DNA of 64,000 nt from contig OX243812.1 of NCBI GenBank assembly GCA_945859605.1, positions 1,251,001 to 1,315,000 on the forward strand, written 5' to 3'. The position numbers were made by a program, and so were the translations under genes. Below the pieces are notes generated by a model, which was not told the origin of the DNA, ran no database searches, and saw nothing but the letters and a program-made list of their open reading frames with translations. The first letter of the stretch is position 1; every line of letters starts with the position of its first letter. Of the stretch, positions 20,485 through 28,683 are shown one piece after another. The stretch is from Lumbricus rubellus (lineage: Eukaryota; Annelida; Clitellata; Crassiclitellata; Lumbricidae).

Positions 20485-21774
20485 TCAATATACCACGCTC
20501 ATTTTCTGACCGTCCGATTGAAATCTCAGTAACTTGTCTGAAATCACCATTGCATACGCTTCCGTATTAGCTGGCGGTGCCGTATTGAACGTGCCTTTGA
20601 TCTGGATATCGACCACCGATGACTTCAGACGCTCGGATTGCTTGCTCACGTCAAACACCATAATCGGAAACAGATCTTTGAAGTCCGAGGGTGTGATATT
20701 GCATTGTGTCATTAGTTCGTCCATTCCATAGTATTTTTCACTGAACGCGGCTGCTGCTCGGTACGCCCGCGAGAATTGTTGATTCGGAAATGATAGATTA
20801 TAGTCGACAACTGGGTATCGGTCCTGGTTCATCATCACGAACATGTTCTTCAGATCGCAATGATTGAAAACTGATGGATTTTGTTCTTGATCGCCGCTTT
20901 TGTCGGTTTGAAAACCCAAGATGATGTACCTAGGCTTCTCAGGTAATGTCTTGACGCTAAGTCTCCAGCTAAAATTAGTCGACTGTGCGACGGAGGTGGT
21001 ATCGCATTGACGGGCCCTGTACGCAACTGGCAACGACGCTTTCGATTCGATCGTTTTGTACAACTGCATCTTCTCCATATCCGCGGGAATAACGTGCGGC
21101 ATGAACCATGAGATTTTATCCAGCCTAACTTTCCCTGCACCCGCGGCGGCGAGTCTAAAAATTGCGTCATCATCGGCTTTACGAACCAGAGTTAGCGTAT
21201 GTTTCACGCCAAAAACAACCTTGTCGTAATCATCGCAAAATCCGAAAATATGCTTCAATGGAACTACAAAGCTGAAAGTACCTTTGGCATTTGGTTTTTG
21301 AATTATATACGACTGTCTCACGGCGAAACCTTGATTATTCGCGATAGCAGCCGTCGCTCCGCTGTCCTTGTACCACAACTGATTCAGACCTTGAGCTAGT
21401 TGAAAATCATTCGGGTATTTGAGTAATCCGAGCATCGTCGTTGCTTGACCTGGGTGAAATAACGATTCAATTTCCTGATTCGACAGGGAATACGAAATTT
21501 GACTGAAAAGATGCATGAGCCCATTATTCGTAAGAGTTGCTTCATCGGCATTAACGTAGAAGGTGTTGTCCGCCTTCGTCAATCTACCCTCGAACAGCAG
21601 GTAAGATTCCGCCGGATGACAAAATAAATCTTGAAGTTCGATGTTTATTCTAATCTCGCCGGAGGTGTTTAGATTCGCCCCCGATATCGGCTCATACTCG
21701 TACCATTCGTAGCGTTCGACGCTTTCATCGCTCAATGGTTGTTCGGTAAATCTCAGAATATCGGATGATTGCAT
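20485..21774 (-). CDS. Major capsid protein (double jelly-roll)
   Basis: A 429-residue intact ORF. The N-terminus (SVERYEWYEYEP, then IRINIELQDLFCHPAESYLLFEGRL in sequence) and the mid-segment NNGLMHLFSQISYSLSNQEIES match the Polinton major capsid family, annotated in animal genomes as F54H12.2-like proteins. Known for the family: two jelly-roll domains per chain, trimers forming pseudo-hexameric capsomers. It is the last gene of the minus-strand virion block. The ATG is preceded by TAGTAAAA. Confidence 0.85.
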   Translation of the reverse strand: MQSSDILRFTEQPLSDESVERYEWYEYEPISGANLNTSGEIRINIELQDLFCHPAESYLLFEGRLTKADNTFYVNADEATLTNNGLMHLFSQISYSLSNQEIESLFHPGQATTMLGLLKYPNDFQLAQGLNQLWYKDSGATAAIANNQGFAVRQSYIIQKPNAKGTFSFVVPLKHIFGFCDDYDKVVFGVKHTLTLVRKADDDAIFRLAAAGAGKVRLDKISWFMPHVIPADMEKMQLYKTIESKASLPVAYRARQCDTTSVAQSTNFSWRLSVKTLPEKPRYIILGFQTDKSGDQEQNPSVFNHCDLKNMFVMMNQDRYPVVDYNLSFPNQQFSRAYRAAAAFSEKYYGMDELMTQCNITPSDFKDLFPIMVFDVSKQSERLKSSVVDIQIKGTFNTAPPANTEAYAMVISDKLLRFQSDGQKMSVVY

Positions 21775-21799
21775 TTTTACTACTACGCGATAATATTTT

Positions 21800-22258
21800 T
21801 TACGCGACCTTCATTCCGGCGCCGTTTAGCGAGCGTACTAAATCTTGTATCGATATGGCGCCGTTCTTCTTCAGGCCATCGCCCATCATCAGATTATTAA
21901 TATTCGAGATATTCGGGATATTTGGGCTCGACCCGACGCCACTCAGCCGCTCTAAAATTTGTCTAGTTTCCGGCGTAATTTTCTTGGAGGTGGGAGTAGG
22001 AGCAGGAGTAAACAGTTTGGCCACTGCTTTGTCCACTAATCGTTTGCCAGCGTCGATTGCGGTTGTTTTCCCAACGTCGATGGCCTTTTTCCCAATTTCT
22101 TTCGCCACGTCTTTACTCGCGTTGAGAGCGGTCGTTGCTAATTGTTTGGCGGCGTTCGACGTTACTAGTCGTTTGAAAAATCCTGAAATTGTATCGAATA
22201 TTCCCGATCCTCCGATAACGTATTGTTTTCTATACCTCCTTCTATTAATGACTTGCAT
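21800..22258 (-). CDS. Small basic virion protein (pVI/pX-like)
   Basis: 152 residues. It starts MQVINRRRYRKQ with a GGSG turn, then a long Ala/Lys amphipathic helix region (residues 25-85) and a Pro/Thr linker. This matches the short basic, glycine-containing proteins next to the capsid gene in other Polintons and resembles adenovirus core or membrane-active cement proteins in composition. A role inside the particle is inferred from context. It lies 25 bp upstream of the capsid gene. Confidence 0.55.
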   Translation of the reverse strand: MQVINRRRYRKQYVIGGSGIFDTISGFFKRLVTSNAAKQLATTALNASKDVAKEIGKKAIDVGKTTAIDAGKRLVDKAVAKLFTPAPTPTSKKITPETRQILERLSGVGSSPNIPNISNINNLMMGDGLKKNGAISIQDLVRSLNGAGMKVA

Positions 22259-22270
22259 TTTTTCTGCATT

Positions 22271-22609
22271 TTACAATGTCATCATTATATTTTTGTAAGC
22301 ATCTTTACTCAGCACTTCCTGCCTCAATAACGCGTCGCACATCGCCACGATCTCGTTTCTCACGCCGGTATTGCCTGCTTTGAAGCTTTGAAATCTCAGC
22401 TCCAGCTGTTTCGCTAATACATTCGGATCTTCGGAAATAACGATTACGCCACCCACGCCTTTACCCACCGCATTACGTGCCCTTTTCTCATATCGGTTTG
22501 ATAATTTCCCGATATTTGACGCTCGAAGATGCTTTGGGTTTGTTAGGATTTTTTGGCTGTCTGATAGCGTCTGTCGCGAGTAGAATCTCGGCGTAATCGT
22601 CTCTATCAT
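22271..22609 (-). CDS. C-terminal part of split Polinton family protein
   Basis: 112 residues from ATG 22609. The likely meaningful part is downstream of about 22490 (VGKGVGGVIVISEDPN ... AGNTGVRNEIVAMCDALL). In other Polintons a comparable AGNTG-NE segment follows, in the same chain, the domain encoded here by the adjacent frame at 22488-23171. The first 40 codons overlap that frame and are probably not genuine. Either a one- or two-base change near 22490 split one gene, or two overlapping genes exist. Function unknown; placed in the virion block. Confidence 0.5.
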   Translation of the reverse strand: MIETITPRFYSRQTLSDSQKILTNPKHLRASNIGKLSNRYEKRARNAVGKGVGGVIVISEDPNVLAKQLELRFQSFKAGNTGVRNEIVAMCDALLRQEVLSKDAYKNIMMTL

Positions 22610-23171
22610 TATTATCGTATATCGACGTGTTCGGCTGTTTCATCGTCAACAACTCCCAAAGCCCCGGTGTTCCGCTATACGTCTTATTTCCAACCGTCAC
22701 ATCGTCTCCTTGAATAGAAATCGGAGTGTCGCCGATGTAGAATTGACTATTTTTTGATCGTATTCCGAACGTCGTGTCTACGATTTTTCTATCGGAGGCG
22801 TATTGATGAAGGTACTTGGTGGCTACATCACCTAATTCTAAAGTTCTAATATCCTCAGTCGGATCGTCGCTATACGCTTCTATCGAGGGATACTGAGGAA
22901 ATTGAATCTTCAACGAAGCGGGTAGCGTCTGTAGTGCGTTTGTAGTAGCTATCGAGTTTTCTTTGATGGCGGATAGTAAGACATTTTGCTCTTTGGAAAT
23001 TGCGGATTGCGAATCGACGATAGGCTTGTACAGCTTGGTTAATTCTTGTTGCAGCCCCGAATCCCCCAATCTCTCCGATAAAAAGTTCTGTTGAATATTC
23101 TTCTTGGACTTCAGAAACTCTTCGACTATGAAATTTCTTTTCGCCGGGTCATCTATCTTTAGAAACGACAT
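22488..23171 (-). CDS. Polinton family protein (DUF8207-type), N-terminal part
   Basis: 227 residues from ATG 23171 (MSFLKIDDPAKRNFIVEEFL). The listed frame extends to 23285, but that extra stretch is a translated 12-bp repeat, so the internal ATG after TTATTAAAA is preferred. Residues 15-90 look helical. The C-terminal half contains FGIRSKNSQFYIGDTPISI and YSGTPGLWELLT, a signature common in Polinton-derived proteins of animals, which I recall as DUF8207. The role is unknown, perhaps virion assembly. It ends in REIIKPI and a stop while the adjacent frame carries the expected continuation. Confidence 0.65.
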   Translation of the reverse strand: MSFLKIDDPAKRNFIVEEFLKSKKNIQQNFLSERLGDSGLQQELTKLYKPIVDSQSAISKEQNVLLSAIKENSIATTNALQTLPASLKIQFPQYPSIEAYSDDPTEDIRTLELGDVATKYLHQYASDRKIVDTTFGIRSKNSQFYIGDTPISIQGDDVTVGNKTYSGTPGLWELLTMKQPNTSIYDNNDRDDYAEILLATDAIRQPKNPNKPKASSSVKYREIIKPI

Positions 23172-23188
23172 TTTTAATAAAAAAATTA

Positions 23189-23248
23189 ATGTTTTACGAT
23201 GTGTTTTTCGACGTGTTTTTAGACGTGTTTTTCTACATGTTTTTCGAC
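23189..23248. repeat. Five 12-bp repeats in a virion-gene promoter region
   Basis: Units of the form GTGTTTTTCGAC, in register, directly upstream of the 23171 start and in the only gap above 100 bp within the minus-strand block. A partial inverted unit (GTGTAAAAACAC) follows at 23251-23262. Could bind a regulator or be a replication or packaging signal. Confidence 0.6.
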
Positions 23249-23317
23249 ATGTGTAAAAACACAAGTTAGACGTATTTTCAGACATAGCGACATAGGTCTA
23301 CAAAACTCTGCAAAACT

Positions 23318-24016
23318 CTACATGATTTCATACATGTTCACGTTAGTCGTCTTTCTCACAGATTCGGTATTTTTCTCAAACATGCTTTGAAAGGACTGCC
23401 TGACTTCCTCTCTTCCCCGATCGATGAGTGATTGTTTCGTTTCCTCGTCCATCGCGGCTGCCGCAACTTTCGACTTACTTTTAATTTCTTCTTTCATGCT
23501 ATTGAATTTTTCAATCTCGCTTAGAATCAGAGAATATTCCTCATCTGAAATGTGATCATCTACGAGAGCTTTTGAAATATGGTCGCTGATCGTGTTGAGC
23601 TTCGCATCAGCTAGCGTTTTGATCTTTTCGTGTTTCTCCGCTTTCAGGGCGAGCTTTTTACAGATTCGGCTGCCGATTATACTCAATAGCTCCGCACCTA
23701 GCGCTGTCCCTTCCATAGCAATAGCGATGGGGGTTGCAATTATGGTGGCTAGTACGCCGATTCCCGAAATTCCGAGCCCCATCGTGACCGCCATGAGGAA
23801 GTTGTCTACTACGCCGATCACGCTCACACTTCTATGGTACTTTTTACTCAACGTTGCTCTTTTGTCGCGTTCTTGCTCGATCTCCTTTTTGATTTCGCTA
23901 ATCTTCTGAAGTCGATACGTTTGTGCAGACCCCGCGGCTATTTGTATTTCACCTTCTGGCGCAGAGGGTGTTATATTTGTTAGGTTTGGATAGAGTTTGA
24001 TGCCTTCGTATTCCAT
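23318..24016 (-). CDS. Two-helix membrane protein of Polintons
   Basis: 232 residues from ATG 24016 (MEYEGIKLYPNLTN), preferred over the in-frame ATG at 24070, which lies inside the upstream gene. Residues 50-70 are charged and helical. Residues of about 80-135 hold two hydrophobic Gly/Ala-rich segments (MGLGISGIGVLATIIATPIAI) ending before a Lys/His-rich helix. The rest (KLNTISDHISKAL, DEEYSLILSEIEKF) is helical. I recall close relatives in cnidarian Polinton-derived loci. A membrane-inserted or membrane-remodelling virion component is plausible. Intact. Confidence 0.6.
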   Translation of the reverse strand: MEYEGIKLYPNLTNITPSAPEGEIQIAAGSAQTYRLQKISEIKKEIEQERDKRATLSKKYHRSVSVIGVVDNFLMAVTMGLGISGIGVLATIIATPIAIAMEGTALGAELLSIIGSRICKKLALKAEKHEKIKTLADAKLNTISDHISKALVDDHISDEEYSLILSEIEKFNSMKEEIKSKSKVAAAAMDEETKQSLIDRGREEVRQSFQSMFEKNTESVRKTTNVNMYEIM

Positions 24017-24045
24017 TCTTTTATTTATTAGCAATATATATTTTT

Positions 24046-24444
24046 TTACCGCAGATAATTTACACAGCATAGCGAATCTCCTTCGTTTATCGTTACTGCC
24101 GAATCGGAGTTGTTTTGAATGGAAACTATGATATCATCAATCACATCTTCTGAAATCACTCCGTCTAGTAGACTGCATCGTCGTTCTTTGATACTCTGTC
24201 TGAGGGAAACGAGGCAAAGACCCGCCGCCATTTCTACACCTAGTCCAAGCCTTAGCGTATTTGCTGCCTTTGGTTGTATCGTGATATCATTTTGCGCAAA
24301 AATCTCCCATCGCAGACCGCCTAGTTGTCTTACTGGGGTGCGAGTAACACCGCTCGTAATCTTCCAAAAGACTGAAACGGGCTGCGTTCTAACCTCTACC
24401 GGTCTAGTTGGTTTAGTTCCAAATTTGTGTATTGGTCTCGACAT
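24046..24444 (-). CDS. dUTPase-fold protein, probably non-catalytic
   Basis: 132 residues. From residue 55 the chain follows trimeric dUTPase order: IQPKAANTLRLGLGVEM (beta strand and motif I region), LVSLRQSIKERRCSLLDGVISEDVIDDIIVSI (motifs II-III) and NNSDSAVTINEGDSLCC (motif IV). In active enzymes the GVID-x-[DE]-YRGE motif carries the catalytic Asp; here it reads GVISEDVIDD, so that Asp and the Arg-Gly are replaced. It may be a structural trimer rather than a nucleotidase. It sits in the virion block between the membrane protein and the glycine-rich protein. Confidence 0.6.
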   Translation of the reverse strand: MSRPIHKFGTKPTRPVEVRTQPVSVFWKITSGVTRTPVRQLGGLRWEIFAQNDITIQPKAANTLRLGLGVEMAAGLCLVSLRQSIKERRCSLLDGVISEDVIDDIIVSIQNNSDSAVTINEGDSLCCVNYLR

Positions 24445-24460
24445 TTTTTAATAGAATAAT

Positions 24461-25057
24461 TTATAATATCATGCCGAGAATCGGAATGTTTTGAAACGGA
24501 GAGTTGGGGCCCAACAAAAGTCCGTCGCCCCTCGCATAGCCCGACCCTGTTTTCATGTACAGCCCGGATGCCGTTATTGAGCTACCTTTTTGCCACGGGG
24601 ACAAGTACAAACCAGATCCGGCTGGTCTTATTTTGCATGCTATGTCACCTTTCTTGACATACATTACACCCGAACCGCTGATTTTGTCTACAATCTTAGT
24701 AGTTGCCGCGGAGCCAAGACCGCTCAATGCCCCCATCGCCAAACTTGGCAGTGCATTAGACAGAAGGAACCGTCTCGCTGTCGCTAGAAACGGAAGTATA
24801 GCGCCTATGAATCCACCTTCGACTTTCTTGTTGTTCTCCAATTGCGTTTTACTCATTTTAATAATCATGCCAGTTCCTTTTTGGTAGGCTGCTGCCATTT
24901 TATTGATTTGCGCCTGGGTGAGAGCCAAAACGTGTTCGCCATTCAAATCATCGTGCGATAGTTTGATACTCACGCCGCTCCCCGCTTGAAGTGATCTTTT
25001 AATTTTGTCTTGTTGCGCTTCTGAAATATTAACTTTTACGCCCGTGTAACGATTCAT
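24461..25057 (-). CDS. Glycine-rich Polinton virion protein with hydrophobic core
   Basis: 198 residues. N-terminal region: VKVNISEAQQDKIKRSLQ, VSIKLSHDDL, LALTQAQINKM, IIKMSKTQL, a twice-repeated ~40-residue motif. Middle (85-125): a hydrophobic Ala/Leu/Gly stretch that could insert in membrane. The end has Gly-rich turns and GLLLGPNSPFQNIPILGMIL. I recognise this architecture and C-terminus from Polinton loci in cnidarians and other animals. Function unproven; likely a membrane-active or core virion protein. Intact, 24 bp downstream of penton. Confidence 0.65.
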   Translation of the reverse strand: MNRYTGVKVNISEAQQDKIKRSLQAGSGVSIKLSHDDLNGEHVLALTQAQINKMAAAYQKGTGMIIKMSKTQLENNKKVEGGFIGAILPFLATARRFLLSNALPSLAMGALSGLGSAATTKIVDKISGSGVMYVKKGDIACKIRPAGSGLYLSPWQKGSSITASGLYMKTGSGYARGDGLLLGPNSPFQNIPILGMIL

Positions 25058-25081
25058 TTTATTAATAAATTACAAAAACTT

Positions 25082-25879
25082 TCAAACTTCTCTGATGTGA
25101 AATCGAATCGCCAATTCTTCACCTCGAAGATTTAGTAGGTTCCCGTGTTGGTCTGTGAGCCTCGTTTCCATCGTTGAAATTGTAGATAGCAAAATCGGGA
25201 GATATATCAAATTATGCGGCACTTCGATAATCTTGTAACCCGGGCCTACGTTTGGGAAAAAAGAATATATCACGTTTTCCGATGTTCCGTTAGTGTACGA
25301 AGACCCGATAATGTCACTGGTCACTCTTAGGCTGCTTACACTCATTATATTTACCAAGCCCTCCGATTCATTGTATCCACCCGAATAGATCCATTTCTCA
25401 AACCCTAGAACCCTTCCTATCGAATTCTTTGGCGTAAAGTCAACCATATAGCCTGCTGCTGATATATTTACCACAGACCTCAGCGTATTGGTGTTTGGTG
25501 TTATTGAGATACAGTATTCTCCATTTACTCCGTCGTAATGCCCATTCCCCTTCATCACTCTCTGTATATATTCGTTGATATCCGTTATTTCATAGCAACC
25601 CTCTGGAACTTCAATGCGCACCCAATCTGTGTCGCGATTTGGCGAATACCGAAAGACGTTGTTTGTCGCATCGATATTAGGAAAAGAATAGTACGTCTCG
25701 AGGGCAACTAAGGCCATTTCATATTTCTTATTCTTCTCCAGTTCGAGTAGTGGATTAAACTTCGTTCTGATTCGCGTGCTCTTTTCGCTGAGAAAAACGG
25801 AAAATGATGTTTTTGGTTCGGTGTTGCAGGCCGTCTTTTCCGTGTTTTCTGATATCTGTTTGAGAAGCGATGATTCCAT
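25082..25879 (-). CDS. Minor capsid protein (penton, single jelly-roll)
   Basis: 265 residues from ATG 25879 (MESSLLKQISENTEK), chosen over the ATG at 25897 because it follows the element's usual TAATAAAA leader. Key words: LVALETYYSFPNI, IEVPEGCYEITDINEYIQ, YKIIEVPHNLIYLPIL and LTDQHGNLLNLRGEELAI, the Polinton minor capsid pattern. In the family it forms pentameric vertices. Twenty bases separate it from the ATPase stop. Intact. Confidence 0.85.
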   Translation of the reverse strand: MESSLLKQISENTEKTACNTEPKTSFSVFLSEKSTRIRTKFNPLLELEKNKKYEMALVALETYYSFPNIDATNNVFRYSPNRDTDWVRIEVPEGCYEITDINEYIQRVMKGNGHYDGVNGEYCISITPNTNTLRSVVNISAAGYMVDFTPKNSIGRVLGFEKWIYSGGYNESEGLVNIMSVSSLRVTSDIIGSSYTNGTSENVIYSFFPNVGPGYKIIEVPHNLIYLPILLSTISTMETRLTDQHGNLLNLRGEELAIRFHIREV

Positions 25880-25899
25880 TTTTATTATACAATACAATT

Positions 25900-26688
25900 T
25901 TACAATGGCGGATCCTCGATTATATAAAATTCATCGAGCCCGCATCGGTATTTGCCATTGCGCTTGTCGCTGGTCAGGTCTAAAACCACGAATCCATGAG
26001 GTTGTTCCCATACCGTTTTGCATAGTTTTCTAAATTCATTTTTCGACATGTCTGTACTCACGTGATCGTTGTAAATATGATTACAATTTTTCAGGTCTTG
26101 TTTGAACAGGCAAATAAAGTTCGCATTTTCTCTGATTGTTTGGCGCGGTAATTTGAAATAATTCTGGGCGAGGTAAAAACAATCTACATTGCTATGCCTC
26201 CCCCGATTATAATACGTTTCGCATTTGTTTTGTTTTTCCAATTGAAGATCATCGAATATCATCAGGTTCTTCTTTTCGGCGCTCAGATCTCTCGGGTCTG
26301 GCACATCTTCGGCGCTCTCAAAGAACTTGGCAATTATATCAGATTTAGCGTCTATGTTTTTTGCTATTTCTTCCATTACAAGGTCTGGTGACGCATTTAG
26401 ACCCACCATTTCATCTCGGTGCTCAAACAACCAAACGATCGCTTCTTTCGGCAATTTTTCTTCGTATGCTTTTTTAATAATGCGATATTCCGGTTGAAAC
26501 AGAGAAGTACCGAATACCTGCAAGTTATTATAATCCAACCAGTCTGGCCTGAGTAAAAGATTGAGAAGAAGCGTTGTTTTTCCACACGCCGATTTCCCAA
26601 CTATCAAACCACGTATGCTTTTTGGTAACAACGGATTATTGAATCTTTTCGAGAGCGCTGTGCCCCAACTCATATCTCTAATCTCCAT
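25900..26688 (-). CDS. FtsK/HerA-type genome-packaging ATPase
   Basis: 262 residues. Walker A GKSACGKT at 31-38, Walker B NLMIFDDL with Asp146-Asp147, and the conserved YYNRGRHSNVDCFYLAQNYF segment (sensor/arginine region). Family role: pumps DNA into preformed capsids. Normal size for Polinton/Maverick ATPases. It heads the minus-strand virion block and is separated from the divergent PLA2-like gene by only 30 AT-rich bases. Confidence 0.92.
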   Translation of the reverse strand: MEIRDMSWGTALSKRFNNPLLPKSIRGLIVGKSACGKTTLLLNLLLRPDWLDYNNLQVFGTSLFQPEYRIIKKAYEEKLPKEAIVWLFEHRDEMVGLNASPDLVMEEIAKNIDAKSDIIAKFFESAEDVPDPRDLSAEKKNLMIFDDLQLEKQNKCETYYNRGRHSNVDCFYLAQNYFKLPRQTIRENANFICLFKQDLKNCNHIYNDHVSTDMSKNEFRKLCKTVWEQPHGFVVLDLTSDKRNGKYRCGLDEFYIIEDPPL

Positions 26689-26718
26689 TTTTAAAAATAT
26701 ATATTATTAAAAAACGAA
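26689..26718. promoter_or_regulatory. 30-bp divergent promoter region
   Basis: The whole space between the ATPase ATG (minus) and the PLA2-like ATG (plus) is almost pure A/T with TATATATT in the middle and A-runs before each ATG. Any promoter for both directions must lie here or inside the genes. Confidence 0.45.
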
Positions 26719-27243
26719 ATGTATTGCGTAAAATGTAAAAAACAGACCCAGACGACAGATGTGCAGAACGCCGTGGCTAATAATGGGAGATCGATGCTCA
26801 GAGGTGTTTGCGTCGTATGCGGAAAAACAAAAACTCAATTCGTGAAGGCGCCCGCTGTTGCGCAAGGTGGGGATCTAGTTAGTTCGCTGAACGCTGCCAC
26901 TAGCAACATTAAATTACCTTGGGCTAAATTTCCGGGCGAATTACATTTGCCAGGCCATCAGTTTACTGGCCCTGGTACTAGACTAGATTTGCGTCTGAAT
27001 AGCAACGAAACCCCCAAAGATTGGAGCAAGCCTATAAACAGGGTAGATAGCGCGGCATATATTCACGACCTGGCATACAATCAACACACTGATACGGCTT
27101 CTAGGAATGTCGCCGATAGAGCAATGATAAACCAATTGAATAATATACCAAACCCAAGTCTGCGGGAACGCGTAGAGAGGGCGATAGTCAAACCTATTTT
27201 GTCCGCTAAAACGAGTCTCGGGCTAGGTTTAAAAAAAGCCTAG
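26719..27243 (+). CDS. Zinc-finger plus phospholipase-A2-like protein
   Basis: 174 residues. The N-terminus has Cys3, Cys6, Cys31 and Cys34 (MYCVKCKKQT ... GVCVVCGK), a small treble-clef-like module. Residues 74-125 follow the parvovirus VP1 type phospholipase A2: calcium-loop FTGPGT at 82-87 and the catalytic pair HD at 116-117 in YIHDLAY. In parvoviruses this activity lets particles leave endosomes; a similar entry role is inferred here. The stop codon is preceded by a T-TTA-AAA heptamer (see findings). Intact. Confidence 0.85.
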   Translation: MYCVKCKKQTQTTDVQNAVANNGRSMLRGVCVVCGKTKTQFVKAPAVAQGGDLVSSLNAATSNIKLPWAKFPGELHLPGHQFTGPGTRLDLRLNSNETPKDWSKPINRVDSAAYIHDLAYNQHTDTASRNVADRAMINQLNNIPNPSLRERVERAIVKPILSAKTSLGLGLKKA

Positions 27244-28155
27244 AATTACAGCAGGACCTGAAATGGACTAATCAATTAGCGAATGAATTACACAAACCAG
27301 TAGTGAGAAATTTTAGGACGAGGCGGGTCCGTGTTGGCGGGATTGACCAGATTTGGGCGGCTGATCTAATCGACATGCAGGCCTTCGCTAGAGATAATGA
27401 TGGCGTGAAATTTCTATTGACCGTTATAGATGTGTTTTCCAAGTATGGGTGGATCGTTCCATTACATGACAAGAGTGGGGTTCGTGAAGATACTCGGGGG
27501 TGGTCGACAGCCAGTCAAAGTTTGGTGCGACAAAGGGAAAGAATTTTATAACAAAAACGTAAAGAATTTAGTCGAGCTGTATTCTACCGAGAACGAGGGC
27601 AAAAGTTGTATCGTAGAAAGATGGGTGCGTACGATGAAAGATAAAATGTTCAAGTACTTTACGGCCAATTCAACTAGAAGATATATCGATGTATTAGACG
27701 AAATGGTTAGTAATTATAATGACACGAGACATTCCTCCATTAAAATGACCCCCGCGAAGGCTAGTTTGAAAGTGAATGAAAAGACCGTATTTATGAATTT
27801 ATACGGCGACGAGATTTCAGAGCCTATTACACCAAAGTTTTCAGTCGGCGATCGAGTCAGAATAACTAGGAAGAAGAGCATTTTTGACAAAGGATATATA
27901 CCTAGATGGACAGAGGAGGTTTTTGTAGTATCTCAGGTTCAATATACAGATCCGCCAACTTACAAGATCACTGATTCTAATTCTGAGGAAATACAGGGGT
28001 CATTCTATGAGCAGGAGCTACAGAAAACAACTCAAGAAATATTTAGAATCGAAAAAGTGATTAGGAAACGCGGGAAGAAAAGTCTCGTGAAGTGGTTGGG
28101 CTACCCAGACTCGTTCAACTCGTGGATCAATAACGAAGACTTGTTGACATTGTGA
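27210..28155 (+). pseudogene. Retroviral-type (rve) integrase with C-terminal chromodomain, disrupted
   Basis: Frame 1 (open from 27210, no ATG; 27303 is a GTG) carries ELHKPVVRNF and the first catalytic Asp in AADLIDMQ, then VIDVFSKYGWIVPL. It loses frame after the KSG at about 27475. Frame 2 (to 28155) carries the second Asp in WCDKGKEFYN and the Glu in CIVERW. Only 28 residues lie between them instead of the usual 35, so seven codons seem deleted. About ten more codons are missing at the frame change. The C-terminus (IFRIEKVIRKRG ... SLVKWLGYPDSFNSWI) is a chromodomain, which in relatives guides insertion to marked chromatin. Probably inactive. Confidence 0.88.
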
Positions 28156-28683
28156 GACGATTATGAAAAAATATGGCGTGTTTGATATCGATAACGAAAG
28201 TGAATGAAAAGACTGTGGACCTAATAGCACATCGTCAATACTGCGGGAAATTTACACTTTTTTACGCGGTGTTCCAAAAAACTGTACCTCTACTATAGCT
28301 GCAATAATTTGTACATTTTGATAAAACTTGGAAAAACCTCAGTTTGGGGGACCTGAATCAGATTACTGTTGGTGTTGTAAATGGAACAGCAAAGGAATAA
28401 ATTAGTCTATCTCGCAATAATATTCCAAAATTTCTGCTGATAAATTCTCTTTTTTACGTTCGCGGTGTATTTAGCTTTGAGGGGGCGGTTAATTGCGCGT
28501 CATAAAAATTAGGCCTATAGCCCGAGCGGCGCATAGCTTCGGCTAGCTGGTTTATTCAGCCGTGTGTGTAATATCGAAAGCGAAAACAAACTTAGCCTCT
28601 TCGCTGTGTAAACAACAACTAGACCGAGATCGTTCTACATATGTGCTGCGACTCCGCGAGTGTCTGTATCTGAGATTACAATA
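28156..28683. other. Polinton non-coding segment before the right TIR
   Basis: No ORF. It holds one TAGGCCTA palindrome, otherwise absent from the element interior, and a short echo (GTGAATGAAAAGAC) of integrase sequence at 27772, so it may contain inserted or duplicated material. Confidence 0.5.
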
